7,267 nt of DNA, from positions 1-7,267 of the forward strand of contig JAGOSC010000086.1 of assembly GCA_018062515.1 (NCBI GenBank), written 5' to 3'. The notes below the pieces were generated by a model. The model saw only the letters and a program-made list of their open reading frames with translations. It ran no database searches and was not told the origin of the DNA. This document shows positions 5,193 through 7,267 of this stretch, piece after piece. Source of the DNA: Candidatus Omnitrophota bacterium (lineage in GTDB: Bacteria > Omnitrophota > Gorgyraeia > Zapsychrales > Zapsychraceae). The position numbers and the translations under genes were made by a program. Numbering within the stretch: the stretch's first letter is position 1; every line of letters starts with the position of its first letter.

Positions 5193-6410
5193 GTGACAAT
5201 TTTGAAAATAATAATCGACTTTTTCATGATAATGATTACTTTTTGGTCTTGCTATATTTTTTCCGTTTTGATAACGAGATTCTGTAAGGGTGATTATCTG
5301 AAGTCACAAACAATCCGGTTTGGGGCTATTGATGGGCTAAGAGGTTATCTGGCTTTAGGCGTTTTTATCCATCATTTTATGATCACTTATTACTGGAAGA
5401 CGCAGGGCGCGTGGGGACGGCCCTTAGAAAATTATTTTAAAAACATTGGTCGAGATGGTGTCTCTATTTTCTTTATGATTACCGGTTTTCTTTTTGTGAC
5501 AAAACTCTTGAAGGATAGAGCGGAGGTCGACTGGATTAAGATTTATCAATCAAGAGTATTTCGAGTATACCCATTGTATCTCTGTGCACTTTTTATTATT
5601 TCAATCATTGTTTTTTCGGCTTCATCTTTTCAACTGAATGTGCCGGGTTTGGTTTTAATTAAACAATATATTAGATGGTTTGCCTATTTTGGTGAACAAT
5701 TGAATGATTTCGCGAATACGAAATTAATCATAGCCGGGGTTGACTGGACGTTAAAATACGAATGGCTGTTTTACTTTTCACTACCAATAATTAACTTAAC
5801 GATTTTAAGAGGTCGATGGACTGTAGCCATTCTTAGTTTGCTTATTATTGGTCTTTTTATTCATCCCGTTACATATTTTGAGTTTAATTCCGAATATTTC
5901 ATTTTGTTTTTGATTGGTGGTTATGCGGCATGGTTTAGACTCAAGAAAGCTGACTGGTGGGAGTTCTTTAATAGCAATATTTTTTCTGGGGTAGTATTGC
6001 TTGCCTTGGTACTTTTGATGAGTCTTACGCATACCTCTAGGTCATTTCATACTTTCTTATTAAGTATTTTTTTTGTTCCGATCGCGCTGGGTAACACTAT
6101 GTTTGGATTGTTTCATAAGAAGGCTTCAATTTTTTTAGGAGAAATCAGCTTTAGTATTTATTTACTTCACGGTCTTGTTTTGTATGTTATATTTTCAATT
6201 TTATTCCCGCAATTTATTTCGGAAGCAACATATTCTAATTATATAACACTTATGCCATTTCTCGCCGTGATTGTCGTCCTTATATCGTGGGGAACCTATA
6301 GTTTTATTGAACGCCCTTGCATGGAATTTGGAAAGAACAGTCGGATAAAGAGACGGGAACTGAGAACGGACCAGATCACTGACATGGACAGGTCGGATTC
6401 GAAAGCTTAA
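5193..6410 (+). CDS. Acyltransferase family 3 (OafA-type) membrane O-acyltransferase
   Basis: A polytopic inner-membrane protein of about 405 residues that would transfer an acyl group, often acetyl, to an envelope or exported sugar. Family signatures from the chosen start: DGLRGYLALGVFIHHF with Arg50 and the catalytic-type His61; GVSIFFMITGFLF (counterpart of GVDlFFvlSGFLI); SRVFRVYPLY; WTLKYEWLFYFSLP; LGEISFSIYLLHGL; and SFIERP near the C terminus. About ten hydrophobic segments are present, with no extra periplasmic SGNH domain. I chose GTG at 5193 because AAGGTGA (5182-5188) is well spaced before it. A GTG at 5169 in the same frame would add 8 residues but has no ribosome site; TTG at 5202 is also possible. 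It lies 56 bp after the methyltransferase stop and 12 bp before the next start, and is probably co-transcribed. The C-terminal tail is short, charged and hydrophilic. Confidence 0.9.
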   Translation: MTILKIIIDFFMIMITFWSCYIFSVLITRFCKGDYLKSQTIRFGAIDGLRGYLALGVFIHHFMITYYWKTQGAWGRPLENYFKNIGRDGVSIFFMITGFLFVTKLLKDRAEVDWIKIYQSRVFRVYPLYLCALFIISIIVFSASSFQLNVPGLVLIKQYIRWFAYFGEQLNDFANTKLIIAGVDWTLKYEWLFYFSLPIINLTILRGRWTVAILSLLIIGLFIHPVTYFEFNSEYFILFLIGGYAAWFRLKKADWWEFFNSNIFSGVVLLALVLLMSLTHTSRSFHTFLLSIFFVPIALGNTMFGLFHKKASIFLGEISFSIYLLHGLVLYVIFSILFPQFISEATYSNYITLMPFLAVIVVLISWGTYSFIERPCMEFGKNSRIKRRELRTDQITDMDRSDSKA

Positions 6411-6461
6411 GGATCTTTAAATATGGAAATCAAACGCAGTGGATCGCAGACGTCGGGGAGA
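6409..6461 (+). repeat. Copy of the cupin gene's 5' end (duplicate of 7041-7092)
   Basis: The segment repeats the ribosome-binding region and first 13 codons of the cupin gene at 7054. The first 20 coding bases are identical, and overall 32 of 39 coding bases match. Five of the seven differences are silent third positions, giving MEIKRSGSQTSGR against MEIKRSGSQPSGK. The leader also matches (AAGGA then TTTAAA). Similarity stops at about codon 13. The mainly silent divergence indicates that both copies evolved as coding sequence before being placed together. Confidence 0.85.
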
Positions 6462-7010
6462 AAAAAGGTGGCTGGCGAAAAAACATTTTTGAAGAAATTC
6501 AGTCAGATTATAAAAGAAAATTTCGATGAATTTTTATTAAAAAAAGGATTCGAGCTTGAAGCTAGTAGCATTGAAGAATATTTTGCAAAGCGAGTCTATA
6601 AAAGAAATAAACAATTTATTCGTATTTATGCAAATGTTAATCCCCGAGAAATGGCAGAGTACTGGAGCATAATATTAGGAGAAGGCGATCGAGAGTGGCC
6701 AGAACTGGACTGGAATAGTGTCGGTCTTTGGCATTTTATGGTTGAACTGGGGCAAAAAGAAGCCGAAGAATATTCACTGAAAAACAAAACAACAGGAGCT
6801 TTTTTAAAGCAAGTCAAAGCTGCAAAAAATGATTTAAAAATTTATGGAGAATCATTTCTAAATAACAATTTGGATTTATTTTATAGACTTCGTTCTCAAA
6901 TAAATAAAAAGAGAGAGCCTTATAAAATATACTCTCCGGATAAGACAGGGAAATACAAGATGGCCTATGAACCTAAATCTGCAAAATTAAAAAAGAAATT
7001 TGGCGGTTGA
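6423..7010 (+). CDS. Uncharacterised protein with a cupin-derived N terminus
   Basis: I do not recognise the main body. The 195-residue product starts with 13 residues copied from the cupin family (MEIKRSGSQTSGR); from about residue 16 it has its own character. It opens with an amphipathic helix EKTFLKKFSQIIKENFDEFL (19-38), then KKGFELEASSIEEYF (40-54) and a strand-like KRNKQFIRIYANVN (60-73). A Trp-rich centre follows (EYW, EWPELDWNSVGLWHF, to about residue 106), then a very lysine-rich C terminus. No membrane segment or signal peptide is visible. The arrangement F..i....f..fL...GF, then a strand of self-recognition type, vaguely recalls small immunity or DUF4304-like proteins, but I would not assign it. 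AAGGAT (6409-6414) sits 8 nt before the ATG. A GTG at 6468 with GGGGAG (6455-6460) ahead of it could be the original start of an unfused gene. It follows the acyltransferase by 12 bp. Confidence 0.7.
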   Translation: MEIKRSGSQTSGRKKVAGEKTFLKKFSQIIKENFDEFLLKKGFELEASSIEEYFAKRVYKRNKQFIRIYANVNPREMAEYWSIILGEGDREWPELDWNSVGLWHFMVELGQKEAEEYSLKNKTTGAFLKQVKAAKNDLKIYGESFLNNNLDLFYRLRSQINKKREPYKIYSPDKTGKYKMAYEPKSAKLKKKFGG

Positions 7011-7040
7011 ATGGTAGACGATTCGCAAATTTGGCCAAAA

Positions 7041-7092
7041 AAGGAATTTAAACATGGAAATCAAACGCAGTGGTTCGCAACCATCAGGAAAA
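7041..7092 (+). repeat. 5' end of cupin gene, partner of the duplicate at 6409-6461
   Basis: This is the second member of the direct repeat and the one that continues into a normal cupin sequence. The two copies are 631-632 bp apart and enclose the body of the unrecognised gene. Confidence 0.8.
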
Positions 7093-7267
7093 GGGCCAGC
7101 TGACTACTTTACCGGTACAGTAAGAATTGATCCCCTATTCGTCGCTAAGGAGCCTGCCCGTGCCGTCGGAAACAGTGTGACTTTCGAGCCCGGCGCGCGA
7201 ACAGCGTGGCATACGCATCCACTAGGTCAGAAATTAATTGTCACCGCTGGGTGCGGGCGAGCTCAAC
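7054..7267 (+). CDS. Cupin, (R)-mandelonitrile-lyase-like group, 3'-partial
   Basis: The window ends after 71 codons of a small single-domain cupin, normally about 130 residues. The sequence from MEIKRSGSQPSGKGPADYF through TGTVRIDPLF and TFEPGARTAWHTHPLGQ closely follows the manganese-dependent hydroxynitrile lyase of Granulicella tundricola as I recall it. Metal ligands His53, His55 and Gln59 fall at the same positions; the fourth ligand (His94 there) would lie beyond the window. Most relatives are annotated as cupin or carboxymuconolactone-decarboxylase-associated proteins with unknown physiological role, so the lyase name is a similarity label and not a claimed activity. AAGGA (7041-7045) is 8 nt before ATG. 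It lies 43 bp after the chimeric gene, which repeats its N terminus. Confidence 0.88.
   Translation, partial: MEIKRSGSQPSGKGPADYFTGTVRIDPLFVAKEPARAVGNSVTFEPGARTAWHTHPLGQKLIVTAGCGRAQ

Overview
The window reads as an accessory region of a moderately AT-rich bacterial chromosome. All convincing genes lie on the plus strand and the intergenic DNA is rich in repeats. The first gene is a YidE-type transporter whose closest remembered relatives are proteobacterial. The last is a cupin of the (R)-mandelonitrile-lyase-like group. Short GTCCC-containing repeats recall those common in genomes with REP-associated tyrosine transposases, including many uncultivated Gram-negative lineages. I cannot place the organism more precisely; 'Gram-negative, possibly environmental or uncultivated' is an inference.

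Layout. (1) 3-1598: YidE/YbjL/AspT-family membrane protein, cut at its 5' end by the window edge. (2) 1758-2728: an overlapping two-gene module in which a winged-helix plus nucleotidyltransferase (MNT) protein precedes a HEPN protein, i.e. a toxin-antitoxin-type pair. In front of it is an array of four ATTCAT/ATGAAT half-sites spaced exactly 10 bp apart. (3) 2880-4007: a glutathione S-transferase gene and an HxlR-type redox-responsive regulator gene. Two 17-bp operator-like inverted repeats precede the GST gene and a 15-bp-stem hairpin separates the two genes. (4) 4008-4338: repeat-rich DNA with no intact gene, containing what looks like the first ~23 codons of an AbiGi-type abortive-infection gene, broken at a GTCCC-type repeat. 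(5) 4339-6410: a SAM-dependent methyltransferase and a 10-TM-type acyltransferase (acyltransferase_3/OafA family), probably sugar or envelope modification genes. (6) 6423-7010: an unrecognised gene whose first 13 codons and ribosome-binding region copy the beginning of the next gene. (7) 7054-end: that next gene, the cupin, cut by the window edge.

A 32-37 bp direct repeat occurs three times on the same strand: just before the MNT-HEPN module, across its end, and just after the GST-HxlR module. Each of the two modules is therefore bracketed by repeat copies, which suggests assembly of this region from exchangeable units. The MNT-HEPN pair probably autoregulates through its winged helix, and HxlR probably controls the GST gene. 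The methyltransferase/acyltransferase pair could alter a surface glycan. The chimeric gene before the cupin records a separate rearrangement. I see no tRNA, rRNA, CRISPR array or transposase gene.
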